Positions 12,517 to 21,690 are shown, counted from the first letter of the stretch. The stretch is 64,000 bases of DNA from Streptomyces caelestis (GCF_014205255.1 NZ_JACHNE010000001.1:1984001-2048000); one strand, 5' to 3'. Numbers and translations: made by a program. The notes: generated by a model from the sequence alone, not told the origin.

Positions 12517-14195
12517 TCGGCCTCATTTCCGCCACCGCGGCGGGAGCTGCTGCGCGGGACCGGCTGGCCGCCGCGTGGCCGGACCGCACGCGCGTGTACG
12601 AGGGTCCCGTCGGGGACGCCGTACGCGCCGCGTTCGCGCAGTGCGAGCAGCTCGTGTGCTTCCTGGCGACGGGGGCGGTGGTGCGGCTGGTGGCGCCGTT
12701 GCTGTCCGGCAAGACGGCGGACCCGGGTGTGGTGTGCGTCGACGAGGGCGGGCGTTTCGCGGTGTCGCTGGTGGGCGGGCACGCGGGCGGGGCCAATGAA
12801 CTCGCCCGGGAGGTCGGGGAGTTGCTGGGGGCCGAGCCTGTCGTGACCACGGCGACGGACGCCGTGGATCTGCCCGGTCTCGACACCCTCGGCCTGCCCG
12901 TGGAGGGCGATGTCGCCGGGGTCTCCCGGGCGTTGCTGGACGGTGAGGCGGTGGCGCTGCGGGCCGAGGTGACCTGGCCGCTGCCGCCGCTCCCGGTGAC
13001 CGCCGGCGGGTCGTACACGATCCGGCTGACCGACCGGCTCGTCGAGGCGGCCGAGCGCGAGGTGGTGCTGCGCCCGCCGTCGCTGGTCGTCGGGGTCGGG
13101 GCGTCGAAGGGTGCCCCCGTCGAGGAGGTGCTCGGGCTGGTCGAGGGCGTCCTGCGGGAGGCCGGGCTGTCCTCGGCGTCGGTCGCCGAGCTCGCCACCG
13201 TCGACGCCAAGGCCGGGGAGCCCGGTCTCGTCGAAGCCGCGCGGCGGCTCGGTGTGCCCCTGGTGACGTACTCCGCCGGGGAGCTGGCCGGGGTGGACGT
13301 GCCCAACCCGTCCGACGCGCCGCTCGCCGCCGTCGGTACGCCCTCGGTCGCGGAGGCCGCCGCTCTGGTGCGCGGGGGCGAACTCCTGGTGCCCAAGCGG
13401 AAGTCGGCCGCGAGCCCCGCCATGGCGACCTGTGCCGTCGTACGGCGCCCGGGGCGTGGGCGGCTCGCGGTGGTCGGGCTCGGGCCGGGTGCCCGGGACC
13501 TGCTCACGCCACGTGCGAAGGCGGAACTCCGGCGCGCGTCCGTGCTCGTCGGACTCGACCAGTACGTCGACCAGATCCGCGATCTGCTGCGGCCCGGCAC
13601 CCGGATCCTGGAGTCGGGCCTCGGGGCCGAGGAGGAGCGGGCGCGCACGGCCGTCGAGGAGGCCCGCGGGGGGCAGGCCGTCGCGCTGATCGGCAGCGGG
13701 GACGCGGGCGTGTACGCCATGGCCTCCCCCGCGCTCGCCGAGGCCTCCGACGACATCGACGTGGTCGGCGTGCCCGGCGTGACGGCGGCGCTCGCGGCCG
13801 GGGCGATCCTGGGCGCGCCGCTGGGCCACGACCACGTGTCGATCAGCCTGTCCGACCTGCACACGCCGTGGGAGGTCATCGAGCGGCGGGTACGGGCGGC
13901 GGCCGAGGCCGACCTCGTGGTGACGTTCTACAACCCGCGTTCACGCGGCCGCGACTGGCAGCTGCCCAAGGCGCTGGACATCCTCGCCGGGCACCGGGCG
14001 CCGACGACACCGGTCGGTGTCGTACGCAACGCCTCACGGCCGGACGAGTCCGCCCGGCTCACGACTCTGACCGCGCTCGATCCGGCGACGGTCGACATGA
14101 TGACGGTCGTCACCGTGGGCAACACCGCGACCCGCGAGATCGCCGGGCGCATGGTGACGCCGCGCGGCTACCGCTGGCAGGAGGAGCCCGAGTGA
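12513..14195 (+). CDS. cobJ: CbiG-CobJ fusion: cobalt-precorrin-5A hydrolase / precorrin-3B C17-methyltransferase
   Basis: The 560-residue protein carries two enzymes. Residues 1 to about 315 resemble CbiG, which opens the lactone ring after contraction: GLISATAAGAAARDRL at the N-terminus, FLATGAVVRLVAPLL, SLVGGHAGGANELAR, and a C-terminal CbiG domain starting at VVGVGASKGAP. From about residue 320, GRLAVVGLGPGARDLLTPRA and ALIGSGDAGVYAMASP begin a CobJ/CbiH methylase that methylates C17 and contracts the ring. The GTG at 12513 has GGGAG seven bases upstream. A much earlier in-frame ATG (12450) lies inside cobM and was rejected. Such fusions are known in Actinobacteria. Confidence 0.92.
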   Translation: MIGLISATAAGAAARDRLAAAWPDRTRVYEGPVGDAVRAAFAQCEQLVCFLATGAVVRLVAPLLSGKTADPGVVCVDEGGRFAVSLVGGHAGGANELAREVGELLGAEPVVTTATDAVDLPGLDTLGLPVEGDVAGVSRALLDGEAVALRAEVTWPLPPLPVTAGGSYTIRLTDRLVEAAEREVVLRPPSLVVGVGASKGAPVEEVLGLVEGVLREAGLSSASVAELATVDAKAGEPGLVEAARRLGVPLVTYSAGELAGVDVPNPSDAPLAAVGTPSVAEAAALVRGGELLVPKRKSAASPAMATCAVVRRPGRGRLAVVGLGPGARDLLTPRAKAELRRASVLVGLDQYVDQIRDLLRPGTRILESGLGAEEERARTAVEEARGGQAVALIGSGDAGVYAMASPALAEASDDIDVVGVPGVTAALAAGAILGAPLGHDHVSISLSDLHTPWEVIERRVRAAAEADLVVTFYNPRSRGRDWQLPKALDILAGHRAPTTPVGVVRNASRPDESARLTTLTALDPATVDMMTVVTVGNTATREIAGRMVTPRGYRWQEEPE

Positions 14196-14239
14196 ACCGC
14201 GTCGTCCACCACCCCACGTCCGCCGAGGAGAACCTGTGA
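14192..14239 (+). CDS. 15-residue bridging mini-ORF between cobJ and cbiX
   Basis: A GTG at 14192 overlaps the cobJ stop as GTGA and has a strong GGAGGAG ribosome-binding site five bases upstream. The frame encodes 15 residues (VNRVVHHPTSAEENL) and its TGA at 14237-14239 overlaps the GTG start of cbiX. The Glu-Glu codons of the peptide form the GAGGAG ribosome-binding site of cbiX. The layout repeats that of the mini-ORF at 12460-12516, which makes a shared coupling device more likely than chance, though conservation in related genomes has not been checked. Confidence 0.42.
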   Translation: MNRVVHHPTSAEENL

Positions 14240-15165
14240 CCACCCCGCCCGCCCTGCTCATCGCCGGCCACGGCACCCGTGACGACGCCGGAGCCGAGGC
14301 GTTCCGCGACTTCGTGCGGGAGCTGGGGGCCCGCCACCCGGAACTGCCCGTAGCGGGCGGCTTCATCGAACTGTCCCCGCCGCCGCTGGGCGAGGCCGTC
14401 GCCGAGCTGGTGGAGCGGGGCGTACGGCGGTTCGCCGCCGTGCCGCTGATGCTGGTGTCCGCCGGGCACGCCAAGGGCGACATCCCGGCGGCGCTGGCCC
14501 GCGAGAAGGAACGCCACCCCGGGATCTCGTACACGTACGGGCGTCCGCTGGGCCCGCATCCAGCGCTGCTGAACGTGCTGGAGCGGCGGCTGGACGAGGC
14601 GCTGGGCGGCGCCGCGGGGCGCAGGCCGGGTGACCGGGCCGATGTGACGGTGCTGCTGGTGGGGCGCGGGTCGACGGACCCGGACGCCAACGCCGAGGTG
14701 TACAAGGCGGCGCGGCTGCTGTGGGAGGGGCGCGGGTACGCGGGGATCGAGACGGCGTTCGTGTCGCTGGCGGCGCCGGACGTGCCGAGCGGACTCGACC
14801 GGTGTGCGCGGCTGGGTGCCCGCCGGATCGTGGTGCTCCCCTACTTCCTGTTCACCGGCATCCTGCCGGACCGGGTGCGGATGCAGGCCGAGGGCTGGGC
14901 GGCGGCGCACCCGGAGGTCGAGGTGCGCTCGGCCGACGTCATCGGGCCGGAGCCGGAGCTGCTGGATCTGGTGTGGGAGCGGTACGCGGAGGCCGTCGAG
15001 GGTGATCTGCGGATGAACTGCGACTCGTGTGTCTACCGCGTCGCGCTGCCGGGCTTCGAGGACAGGGTGGGGATGCCGCAGCAGCCGCACTTCCACCCGG
15101 ACGACGACGGCCACCACCACGGGCACGGTCACCACCACCACGGGGCGCACTCCCATGCGCACTGA
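14236..15165 (+). CDS. cbiX: CbiX-like sirohydrochlorin cobalt-/ferrochelatase with His-rich tail
   Basis: CbiX enzymes insert cobalt into sirohydrochlorin without ATP (early insertion). The 309-residue protein is the two-repeat long form. The first repeat starts PALLIAGHGTRDDAGAEAF and the second starts VTVLLVGRGSTDPDANAEVY, with the metal-binding His at AGHGT. The C-terminus has a MNCDSCVYRVALPGF motif with two Cys, then a tail of about 25 residues with a dozen His, a likely cobalt or nickel store. The GTG start has GAGGAG upstream. The presence of both CbiX and CobN in one operon is noted in the findings. Confidence 0.9.
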   Translation: MTTPPALLIAGHGTRDDAGAEAFRDFVRELGARHPELPVAGGFIELSPPPLGEAVAELVERGVRRFAAVPLMLVSAGHAKGDIPAALAREKERHPGISYTYGRPLGPHPALLNVLERRLDEALGGAAGRRPGDRADVTVLLVGRGSTDPDANAEVYKAARLLWEGRGYAGIETAFVSLAAPDVPSGLDRCARLGARRIVVLPYFLFTGILPDRVRMQAEGWAAAHPEVEVRSADVIGPEPELLDLVWERYAEAVEGDLRMNCDSCVYRVALPGFEDRVGMPQQPHFHPDDDGHHHGHGHHHHGAHSHAH

Positions 15166-16228
15166 GAAGCCCGGGAGCATGGACAGCGGCCACGATCTGC
15201 GGCACCACGGGGACGCGGAGGTCCGGGACGACGGCGGCTCGCTCGTCGATCTCGCCGTGAACGTCCGCGCGGACACTCCGCCGGCGTGGCTGCGGGAGCA
15301 CATCGCCGCGTCGCTGGACGGGTTGGCGGCCTACCCGGACGGGCGGGCCGCCCGCGCGGCGGTGGCGGCGCGGCACGGCCTGCCGGTGGAGCGGGTGCTG
15401 CTGACGGCGGGGGCGGCGGAGGCGTTCGTGCTGCTGGCGCGGGCGCTGAAGGTGCGGCGGCCGGTCGTGGTCCACCCGCAGTTCACGGAGCCGGAGGCCG
15501 CGCTGCGCGACGCGGGGCACACGGTCGACCGGGTGCTGCTGCGGGAGGAGGACGGCTTCCGGCTGGACCCGGCGGCCGTTCCCGAGGCCGCGGACCTGGT
15601 GGTGATCGGCAATCCGACGAACCCGACGTCGGTGCTGCACCCGGCGGAGGTGATCGCCTCTCTCGCCCGTCCCGGGCGGCTGCTGGTGGTGGACGAGGCG
15701 TTCATGGACGCGGTGCCGGGCGAGCGGGAGGCCCTGGCGGACCGCGTCGACGTGCCCGGCCTCGTGGTGCTGCGCAGCCTGACCAAGACGTGGGGGCTGG
15801 CGGGACTGCGGATCGGGTACGTGCTGGCGGCGTCGGAGACCATCGAGGAGCTGGAGCGGGCGCAGCCACTGTGGCCGGTGTCGACGCCGGCGCTGGCCGC
15901 GGCACAGGCGTGCGTGGAGCCACGGGCGGTGGCGGAGGCGGCCCACGCGGCGCACCGCGTCGCCGCGGACCGGGCCCACCTGCTGACGGGCCTCGCCCGC
16001 TTCGCCCCGGCCGGGCTACGGGTGGTCGAGCCCGCACAGGGCCCGTTCGTCCTGATCCGCCTGCCGCACGCGGCGACCGTACGCCACCGCCTGCGCGACC
16101 TCGGCTACGCCGTGCGGCGCGGGGACACCTTCCCCGGCCTGGACGAGGAGTGGCTGCGGCTGGCGGTGCGGGGCCGGGGGACGGTGGGCGGGTTCCTGCG
16201 GGCGCTGGAGCGTGCGCTGGCGGGCTGA
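15155..16228 (+). CDS. cobC: PLP-dependent aminotransferase/decarboxylase, CobC-like
   Basis: This 357-residue class I/II PLP enzyme has the histidinol-phosphate-aminotransferase fold. Visible features are ERVLLTAGAAEAFVLLARAL, the NPTNPTSVL loop, VVDEAFMD, and the PLP lysine in LRSLTKTWGLAGLRIGY. In corrinoid clusters such a protein is usually CobC/CobD-type and provides (R)-1-amino-2-propanol phosphate from threonine phosphate for the nucleotide loop. Position at the end of this operon supports that role, but true histidinol-phosphate aminotransferase activity cannot be excluded. I chose the ATG at 15155, which overlaps the cbiX His tail. A second ATG at 15179 with GGGAG upstream is also possible. 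Confidence 0.82.
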   Translation: MRTEKPGSMDSGHDLRHHGDAEVRDDGGSLVDLAVNVRADTPPAWLREHIAASLDGLAAYPDGRAARAAVAARHGLPVERVLLTAGAAEAFVLLARALKVRRPVVVHPQFTEPEAALRDAGHTVDRVLLREEDGFRLDPAAVPEAADLVVIGNPTNPTSVLHPAEVIASLARPGRLLVVDEAFMDAVPGEREALADRVDVPGLVVLRSLTKTWGLAGLRIGYVLAASETIEELERAQPLWPVSTPALAAAQACVEPRAVAEAAHAAHRVAADRAHLLTGLARFAPAGLRVVEPAQGPFVLIRLPHAATVRHRLRDLGYAVRRGDTFPGLDEEWLRLAVRGRGTVGGFLRALERALAG

Positions 16229-16708
16229 CGGCTCACCGCCGGGCGGTCCCGGCCGCCTCCGTCCCGGTCGGTGTGCCGTCCCGGTCGGTGTGCCGTCCTG
16301 GCGGCGGAGGGACAGCGGGACGCTGGCGACGGCGACCCACAGGTACGAGGCCGGCAAGGCGAAGTAGCTGACCCAGGGAATGAAGACCAGGACGCCGAGC
16401 ACGACGGCGGCCCGGGCCGGCCGGCGGGGCAGCGGGCTGACGGCGGCGCGGACGGTGGCCAGGCGCAGCCGGCCGCCGCTCGCCGGGACGTCCCGTACGG
16501 CACGGGCCAGGTGGGCGGCGAAGAAGACGAAGAACACCGACGCGAGCTCCAGCAGGTACAGGCTCGCCCCGGTCCGGGCCTGGTGGTCCTCGAAGAAGGC
16601 TCTGACCGCGGAGCCGATGGCGTCGTAGCCGGGTGTGTCGCCGAGCAGCAGGAAGCCGACGAGCGTCAGGACGACGGCCACCAGTCCGGTCAGGGGTGCG
16701 ATGCGCAT
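16016..16708 (-). CDS. Membrane protein with a frameshift-extended C-terminus
   Basis: The minus-strand frame starts MRIAPLTGLVAVVLTLVGF and has about three membrane helices (residues 5-22, 44-62 and 92-125). After residue 140 the hydrophobic character stops and a basic, proline-rich stretch continues into the antisense of the cobC end, to residue 230. A 17-bp tandem duplication at 16261-16294 explains this. Removing one copy restores a frame ending TEAAGTARR at a stop at 16233-16235, before cobC is reached. The last 75 or so residues are therefore probably not ancestral. Function unknown. Whether the extended protein is stable cannot be read from sequence. Confidence 0.6.
   Translation of the reverse strand: MRIAPLTGLVAVVLTLVGFLLLGDTPGYDAIGSAVRAFFEDHQARTGASLYLLELASVFFVFFAAHLARAVRDVPASGGRLRLATVRAAVSPLPRRPARAAVVLGVLVFIPWVSYFALPASYLWVAVASVPLSLRRQDGTPTGTAHRPGRRRPGPPGGEPSARQRTLQRPQEPAHRPPAPHRQPQPLLVQAGEGVPAPHGVAEVAQAVAYGRRVRQADQDERALCGLDHP
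16261..16298. repeat. 17-bp tandem duplication
   Basis: Two perfect copies of GTCCCGGTCGGTGTGCC occupy 16261-16277 and 16278-16294, followed by the first four bases of a third. Seventeen is not a multiple of three, so the duplication shifts the reading frame of the minus-strand membrane protein gene. Confidence 0.95.
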
Positions 16709-16767
16709 GAGGTCTCCCGCCCTGAGGGTGGGTCGATGCGCAGGGCGGCGGCGCTCGCGCGGCGCGG

Positions 16768-17859
16768 TTACCCGACCACGCGCCCGTTCAGCACCACCCG
16801 GCGCGGCGCGGCCAGCACGCCCACGTCCTTCCGCGGGTCCTCGTCGTAGACGACGAGGTCGGCCGGGGCGCCCTCGTCCAGGCCGGGGCGGCCGAGCCAG
16901 GCCCGGGCCGTCCAGGTCCCCGCGGCCAGGGCCTCCACGGGCGGGATGCCCGCGGTGACCAGTTCGGCGACCTCGGCCGCCGCGAGGCCGTGGGCGAGTC
17001 CGCCGCCCGCGTCGGTGCCGACGAAGACCGGGATCCCGGCGTCGTAGGCGCCCCGGACGGTGTCGTAGCGGCGCTCGTGGAGCCGGCGCATATGGGCCGA
17101 CCAGCGCGGGAACTTGCCCTCGCCGCCGTCGGCGAGCTGCGGGAAGGTGGCGATGTTGACCAGCGTCGGGACGATGGCGACGCCCCGTTCGGCGAACAGC
17201 GGGATGAGGTCCTCGGTCAGGCCCGTCGCGTGCTCGATGCAGTCGATGCCCGCCTCGACGAGGTCCTGGAGGGAGTCCTCCGAGAAGCAGTGCGCGGTGA
17301 CCCGGGCGCCCAGCCGGTGCGCCTCGGCGATCGCCGCCTCCACCGCCCCGCGCGGCCAGCAGGCCGACAGATCGCCGAGGTCGCGGTCGATCCAGTCGCC
17401 GACCAGCTTCACCCAGCCGTCGCCGCGCCGCGCTTCCTGGGCGACGTAGGCGACCAGGTCGTCCGGCTCGATCTCCCAGGCGTAGTTGCGGATGTAGCGG
17501 CGGGTGCGAGCGATGTGCCGCCCGGCACGGATGATCTTCGGCAGGTCGTCGCGGTCGTCGATCCAACGGGTGTCGGAGGGCGAGCCCGCGTCGCGGATCA
17601 GCAGCGTGCCCGCGTCCCGGTCGGTCAGCGCCTGCTTCTCGGCGACGTCCCTGGGGACCGCGCCGTGCCGGTCCAGTCCCACGTGGCAGTGCGCGTCGAC
17701 GAGACCGGGCAGGGCCCAGCCCCTGACGGTACGGATGTCGCGGGCGCCGGTGGGACGGTCGTAGGAGATCCGGCCGTCGACGACCCACAGCTCGTCGCGG
17801 ACCTCCTCGGGTCCGACGAGCACCCGTCCCTTCACATGCAGCACCGTGCGATCGCTCAT
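16768..17859 (-). CDS. Amidohydrolase-family metal-dependent hydrolase
   Basis: The protein of about 363 residues belongs to the imidazolonepropionase/prolidase-like branch of the amidohydrolase superfamily. Metal-site signatures in order are GLVDAHCHVGLD (His-x-His), a VKLVGDW segment in the position of the bridging lysine region, VTAHCFSEDS, CIEHATGL and the late Asp in GTDAGGGLAHG. Substrate unknown: the group hydrolyses cyclic amides, dipeptides or related imino compounds. I prefer the ATG at 17859, with AGGG eight bases upstream, over a GTG nine bases earlier. It lies downstream of the ABC transporter genes on the same strand (21-base gap) and may share their transcript. Confidence 0.85.
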   Translation of the reverse strand: MSDRTVLHVKGRVLVGPEEVRDELWVVDGRISYDRPTGARDIRTVRGWALPGLVDAHCHVGLDRHGAVPRDVAEKQALTDRDAGTLLIRDAGSPSDTRWIDDRDDLPKIIRAGRHIARTRRYIRNYAWEIEPDDLVAYVAQEARRGDGWVKLVGDWIDRDLGDLSACWPRGAVEAAIAEAHRLGARVTAHCFSEDSLQDLVEAGIDCIEHATGLTEDLIPLFAERGVAIVPTLVNIATFPQLADGGEGKFPRWSAHMRRLHERRYDTVRGAYDAGIPVFVGTDAGGGLAHGLAAAEVAELVTAGIPPVEALAAGTWTARAWLGRPGLDEGAPADLVVYDEDPRKDVGVLAAPRRVVLNGRVVG

Positions 17860-17880
17860 GTACGGCACCCTAGTCAGCCG

Positions 17881-18672
17881 CTAGTCGGCCTTGCCCACCT
17901 GGTCCGAGGTCTCCTCCTTCACCTCGGCCATGGCGGGGTCGAGGAGGCGGGAGAGGAAGTGGCGGGTGCGGTCGTGGCGCGGGTTGCCGATGACCTGCTC
18001 GGGGGTGCCGTCCTCCACGATCACGCCGCCGTCCATGAAGACGACCCGGTCGGCGACCTCGCGGGCGAAGGTCATCTCGTGGGTGACGACCATCATCGTC
18101 ATGCCCTCGTCGGCGAGCATGCGCATCACCGCGAGGACGTCGCCGACCAGTTCGGGGTCCAGCGCCGAGGTCGGCTCGTCGAACAGCATCACCTCGGGGC
18201 CCATGGCCAGGGCCCGGGCGATGGCGACGCGCTGCTGCTGGCCGCCGGACAGGGACGAGGGATAGGCCGCCGCCTTCTCGGACAGGCCCACGCGCGCCAG
18301 GTTCTCGGCGGCCACCTTGGCGGCCGCCGTCTTGTCGCGGCGGAGCACCCGCCGCTGCGGCAGCGTGAGGTTCTCGGTCACCGTCAGGTGCGGGAACAGG
18401 TTGAACTGCTGGAAGACCATGCCGATGCGGCGGCGCACGGCGTCGATGTCGACGTCGGGATCCGTCAGTTCGGTGCCGCCCACGAAGACCTGCCCCTTGG
18501 TCGGCTCCTCCAGCAGGTTCACGCAGCGCAGCAGCGTCGACTTGCCGGAGCCGGACGGGCCGATGACACAGACGACCTCGCCCCGGCCGATCTCCAGGTC
18601 GATGCCGCGCAGCACCTCGTTGGCGCCGAACGACTTGTGCAGCGCGCGTACCTCGATCTCGGGTCGGCTCAT
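17881..18672 (-). CDS. Polar amino-acid ABC transporter, ATP-binding protein
   Basis: This 263-residue ATPase has Walker A GPSGSGKS near residue 38, the signature [15 protein letters not shown], Walker [17 protein letters not shown] and the switch His in VVTHEMTFA. The [13 protein letters not shown]-loop and the overall length place it in the GlnQ/HisP polar amino-acid group. Its ATG overlaps the permease stop (ATGA at 18669-18672), and the lipoprotein gene precedes both, so this is one three-gene uptake operon. The location a few kb from ectABCD raises ectoine or amino-acid precursor uptake as possibilities, but the substrate cannot be fixed from sequence. Confidence 0.92.
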   Translation of the reverse strand: MSRPEIEVRALHKSFGANEVLRGIDLEIGRGEVVCVIGPSGSGKSTLLRCVNLLEEPTKGQVFVGGTELTDPDVDIDAVRRRIGMVFQQFNLFPHLTVTENLTLPQRRVLRRDKTAAAKVAAENLARVGLSEKAAAYPSSLSGGQQQRVAIARALAMGPEVMLFDEPTSALDPELVGDVLAVMRMLADEGMTMMVVTHEMTFAREVADRVVFMDGGVIVEDGTPEQVIGNPRHDRTRHFLSRLLDPAMAEVKEETSDQVGKAD

Positions 18673-19505
18673 GTGACGGCCTCCTGGGCCTTCGCCTCCA
18701 TGCGGCGTACGACGAAGCCGAGCGGGATCGTGACCAGCAGGTAGCAGAGTCCGGCGACCAGGATCGGCGTGGAGTTGGCGGTCTGGCTGGCCAGGTCGCG
18801 GCCGAACTTGGACAGTTCGCGCTCCTCCAGGGTGACGCCGAGGAACAGCACCAGCGAGGAGTCCTTGAACAGCAGCACCAGTTCGTTGGTGAGCGGCGGG
18901 AGGATGATGCGGAACGCCTGCGGGATGATGATGGAGATCATGGCCCGCGCGGGCGAGAAGCCGAGCGAACGGGCCGCCTCCATCTGCCCCTTGGGCACGG
19001 CCTGGATGCCGGCGCGGATCGTCTCGGCCATGTACGCGGCGGCCACCAGGCCGAGCGCCAGGGCGACCTTGCCGTACGTGCCGCCGATGATCTCGGTGCC
19101 GGGGAAGGCCAGCGGCACGGCGACGCCGATGAAGATGAAGATCAGCAGGGCGGGCAGCCCGCGGAAGATCTCGATGTAGATCCCGGCGAGCCAGCGGTAC
19201 GGGCCGACGGAGGACAGCCGCATCAGCGCGATCACCATGCCGAGGGCCAGCCCCACGGCGAAGCCGGTCACGGTGTAGAGCACGGTGTTCTTCAGCGCCA
19301 GCGTGATGACGTCCGGGAACATGCGCTCGGCGATGTCCGCCTGCGCGAACTGGTTCTGGAGCCGGTCCCAGTCGGCCGAGGCCGCGAAGGCGATCACGGC
19401 CGCGACGAACACGGCGTACTGGACGCCGCGCGAGAGGCTGCGCTTCTGCCGCCGGGTGAGGCCCTTCCTCCTCGGCTGGACCTCGGGCGTGTCGGTGTCC
19501 GTCAT
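18669..19505 (-). CDS. Polar amino-acid ABC transporter, permease
   Basis: The 278-residue protein has a long basic N-terminus ([15 protein letters not shown]), a first membrane helix at about 30-48, then the HisMQ-type transmembrane domain. The domain starts with [21 protein letters not shown] and includes the EAA-loop [21 protein letters not shown] that contacts the ATPase. Only one permease gene is present, so the transporter is probably a homodimer in the membrane. The ATG at 19505 overlaps the stop of the binding-protein gene (ATGA). A more distal in-frame start at 19550 lies inside that gene and was rejected. Confidence 0.9.
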   Translation of the reverse strand: MTDTDTPEVQPRRKGLTRRQKRSLSRGVQYAVFVAAVIAFAASADWDRLQNQFAQADIAERMFPDVITLALKNTVLYTVTGFAVGLALGMVIALMRLSSVGPYRWLAGIYIEIFRGLPALLIFIFIGVAVPLAFPGTEIIGGTYGKVALALGLVAAAYMAETIRAGIQAVPKGQMEAARSLGFSPARAMISIIIPQAFRIILPPLTNELVLLFKDSSLVLFLGVTLEERELSKFGRDLASQTANSTPILVAGLCYLLVTIPLGFVVRRMEAKAQEAVT

Positions 19506-20347
19506 GAGGCGGCGGGCGACGCGGCGGACTCGTCGTACGGACCGATCCACCGCTCGTACAGCTTCTTGTACGTGCCGTCGGCCTTGGCGTCCGCGATCGC
19601 CTTGTTGATGGCGGCGAGGAGCTTGGTGTTGCCCTTCTTCACCGTGAAGCCGTACTGCTCACCGGTGCTGAGGTTGTCGACGACCTTGAAGGCGTCGGCG
19701 TTGGCCTTGTCCTTCAGCCAGCCCTGGACGACGGGGTAGTCGATGATCACGGCCTGGACCTGGCCGGTGCGCAGACCGTTGAGGACGGCGTCGGAGGACT
19801 CGAAGGAAACGGGGTCGAGGCCCTTGCTCTTGGCGTAGTCCTCACCGGTCGTCTGTGCCTGGGCGCCGAGCTTCCTGCCCTTGAGCTCGGCGAAGGAGCC
19901 GATGCCGCTCTTCTTGTCGACCAGCACGGCCTGGGTGGCGTTGAAGTACGGGTCGGAGAAGTCGACGTTCTTCTTGCGCTCCTCGGTGATGGTCATGCCG
20001 GCCGCGGCGAGGTCGCACTGGCCGGCGTTGAGGGACCCGCCGGTCTTGAAGTTCTCGAAGGGCTGGTCGACGATGTCCTGCTTCACGCCCAGGTCCTTGG
20101 CGACCAGGTCGATCAGCGACACGTCGAAGCCCTGCACCTTGCCGTCGATCTCCGACTGGAACGGCGGATAGGGCAGGTGGGTGCAGGTGGTGAGCTGCCC
20201 CGCCTTGGCGAGTTCGACGCCGCCGGGGGCCGTCTTGGTACTGCTGCCGCCGTCCTCGGTGGAGGTGCAGCCGGCCACGAGCAGCAGACCGGCCGTCGCG
20301 GTGGTGGCGGCCAGGATGCGGGCCCGGTGCCCGGGGTGCGTGTTCAC
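19502..20347 (-). CDS. Amino-acid ABC transporter substrate-binding lipoprotein
   Basis: The protein of about 281 residues begins with a basic stretch, a hydrophobic helix and the lipobox LLLVAGC, so it is a lipoprotein anchored outside the membrane. The mature part has the SBP_bac_3 pattern: [42 protein letters not shown] and [19 protein letters not shown] chose the GTG at 20347 because AGGAGG lies six bases upstream. Longer in-frame starts have no such site. It is the first gene of the uptake operon, and the family binds glutamine, glutamate, arginine, cystine or similar ligands. Confidence 0.9.
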   Translation of the reverse strand: MNTHPGHRARILAATTATAGLLLVAGCTSTEDGGSSTKTAPGGVELAKAGQLTTCTHLPYPPFQSEIDGKVQGFDVSLIDLVAKDLGVKQDIVDQPFENFKTGGSLNAGQCDLAAAGMTITEERKKNVDFSDPYFNATQAVLVDKKSGIGSFAELKGRKLGAQAQTTGEDYAKSKGLDPVSFESSDAVLNGLRTGQVQAVIIDYPVVQGWLKDKANADAFKVVDNLSTGEQYGFTVKKGNTKLLAAINKAIADAKADGTYKKLYERWIGPYDESAASPAAS

Positions 20348-20547
20348 GGCGAGCCTCCTGTGAGTGAACTGGGGGTTCTGATCATAAGGAGAAGTTTGGG
20401 TGGCTGAAAACAATCCGATGGCTGCGGAGCCGTCGGGCCTGGGAAGTCACCGGTCGAAGAGGGCCGGGACGCGGCGGTTACGCTCGTTCCCGTTGTCCCC
20501 GCGAGTTGCCTTCGCGAGTTGTCCCCGCACGTGAAGAGAGTGCCACC

Positions 20548-21648
20548 GTGACGCATCCGTTTCTGGACCTCGCCCCGCTCGGTGCGGACCGTTTCGCCGC
20601 GATCGAGAACCGTGTGGCGCGGCTGCTGAGCACCGAGCAGGACGTCGTGATCATGCAGGGCGAGGCGCTGCTGCCGCTGGAGGGCGCGATCCGTGCCGCG
20701 GCCGGTCCGGGCACGACGGCCCTGAACGTCATCACGGGCCCGTACGGGCAGACCTTCGGCGACTGGCTGCGGGACTGCGGCGCGACGGTGGTCGACCTGG
20801 CGGTGCCCTTCCACACGGCGGTCACGGCCGAGCAGATCCGGCAGGCCTTCGCCGAACACCCGGAGATCGACTTCGTGTCCCTGGTGCACGCGGAGGCGGC
20901 GACCGGCAACACCAATCCGGTCGCGGAGATCGGCGAGGTGGTACGCGAGCACGGGGCCCTGTTCTACCTGGACGCGGTGGCGTCGATCGGTGCCGAGCCC
21001 GTGCTGCCGGACGCGTGGGGCGTGGACCTGTGCGTGATCGGGGCGCAGAAGGCGATGGGCGGGCCGGCCGGCGTGTCGGCCGTGTCGGTGAGCGAGCGGG
21101 CCTGGGCCCGGATGGCGGCGAACCCGCGGGCGCCGCGCCGGTCGTATCTGTCGCTGCTCGACTGGAAGGAGCGGTGGATCGACGGCGGCCGCAAGGCGCT
21201 GCTGCACGCTCCGGCGCAGCTGGAGATGCTGGCTCTGGAGGCGTGCGTGGAGCGGATCGAGGCGGTGGGATCGGACACGGTGATGGCCCGGCACGCCTCC
21301 GCGGCGGCGGCCACGCGGGCCGGGGCGGTCGCGCTCGGCGGTGGACTGGAGCCGTATGTGTACGAGGCGCGGGACGCGGCGCCCGTCGCCACGACGCTCC
21401 GGGCACCGTCCGGGGCGGTGGCCTCGGAGCTGGTGGCCAGGGCGCTGGAGGCGGATCCGGCGGTGCCCGTGGCCGCCGGCGGTGGTGCGCTGTCCAAGGA
21501 GATGATCCGGGTCAATCACTACGGGGCCGATGCGACGCCGGGGGCCGTGCGGGCGAGTCTGGCGGCGTTGGGTGCCGCGCTCTCGGAGGCGGGGCTGTCG
21601 GTGGATGTGGAGGGGGCGCTGCGGGCGGCCGAGGAGGCGTGGCGGTAG
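20548..21648 (+). CDS. Class V PLP-dependent aminotransferase
   Basis: The protein of about 366 residues has the alanine-glyoxylate / serine-pyruvate aminotransferase fold. Signatures are GEALLPLEGAIRAAAGPG, VITGPYGQTFGDWL, VSLVHAEAATGNTNPV, the PLP-phosphate region LYLDAVASIGAEP, and the Schiff-base lysine in CVIGAQKAMGGPAG. The GTG at 20548 follows GAAGAGAG. It is divergent from the ABC operon across 200 bases. Pyridoxamine-pyruvate-type or alanine-glyoxylate-type activity are the usual possibilities. Nothing local fixes the substrate. Confidence 0.85.
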   Translation: MTHPFLDLAPLGADRFAAIENRVARLLSTEQDVVIMQGEALLPLEGAIRAAAGPGTTALNVITGPYGQTFGDWLRDCGATVVDLAVPFHTAVTAEQIRQAFAEHPEIDFVSLVHAEAATGNTNPVAEIGEVVREHGALFYLDAVASIGAEPVLPDAWGVDLCVIGAQKAMGGPAGVSAVSVSERAWARMAANPRAPRRSYLSLLDWKERWIDGGRKALLHAPAQLEMLALEACVERIEAVGSDTVMARHASAAAATRAGAVALGGGLEPYVYEARDAAPVATTLRAPSGAVASELVARALEADPAVPVAAGGGALSKEMIRVNHYGADATPGAVRASLAALGAALSEAGLSVDVEGALRAAEEAWR

Positions 21649-21690
21649 CAGGGGCCCGGCGTTGTCAGTGGCCCGTGCCATGCTCCCCGC

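Noticed and set aside
17881..20347. Naming the transporter ehuABCD (ectoine uptake)
   Set aside because: Only one permease gene is present and no ligand-specific residues can be read, so a specific name is not supported.
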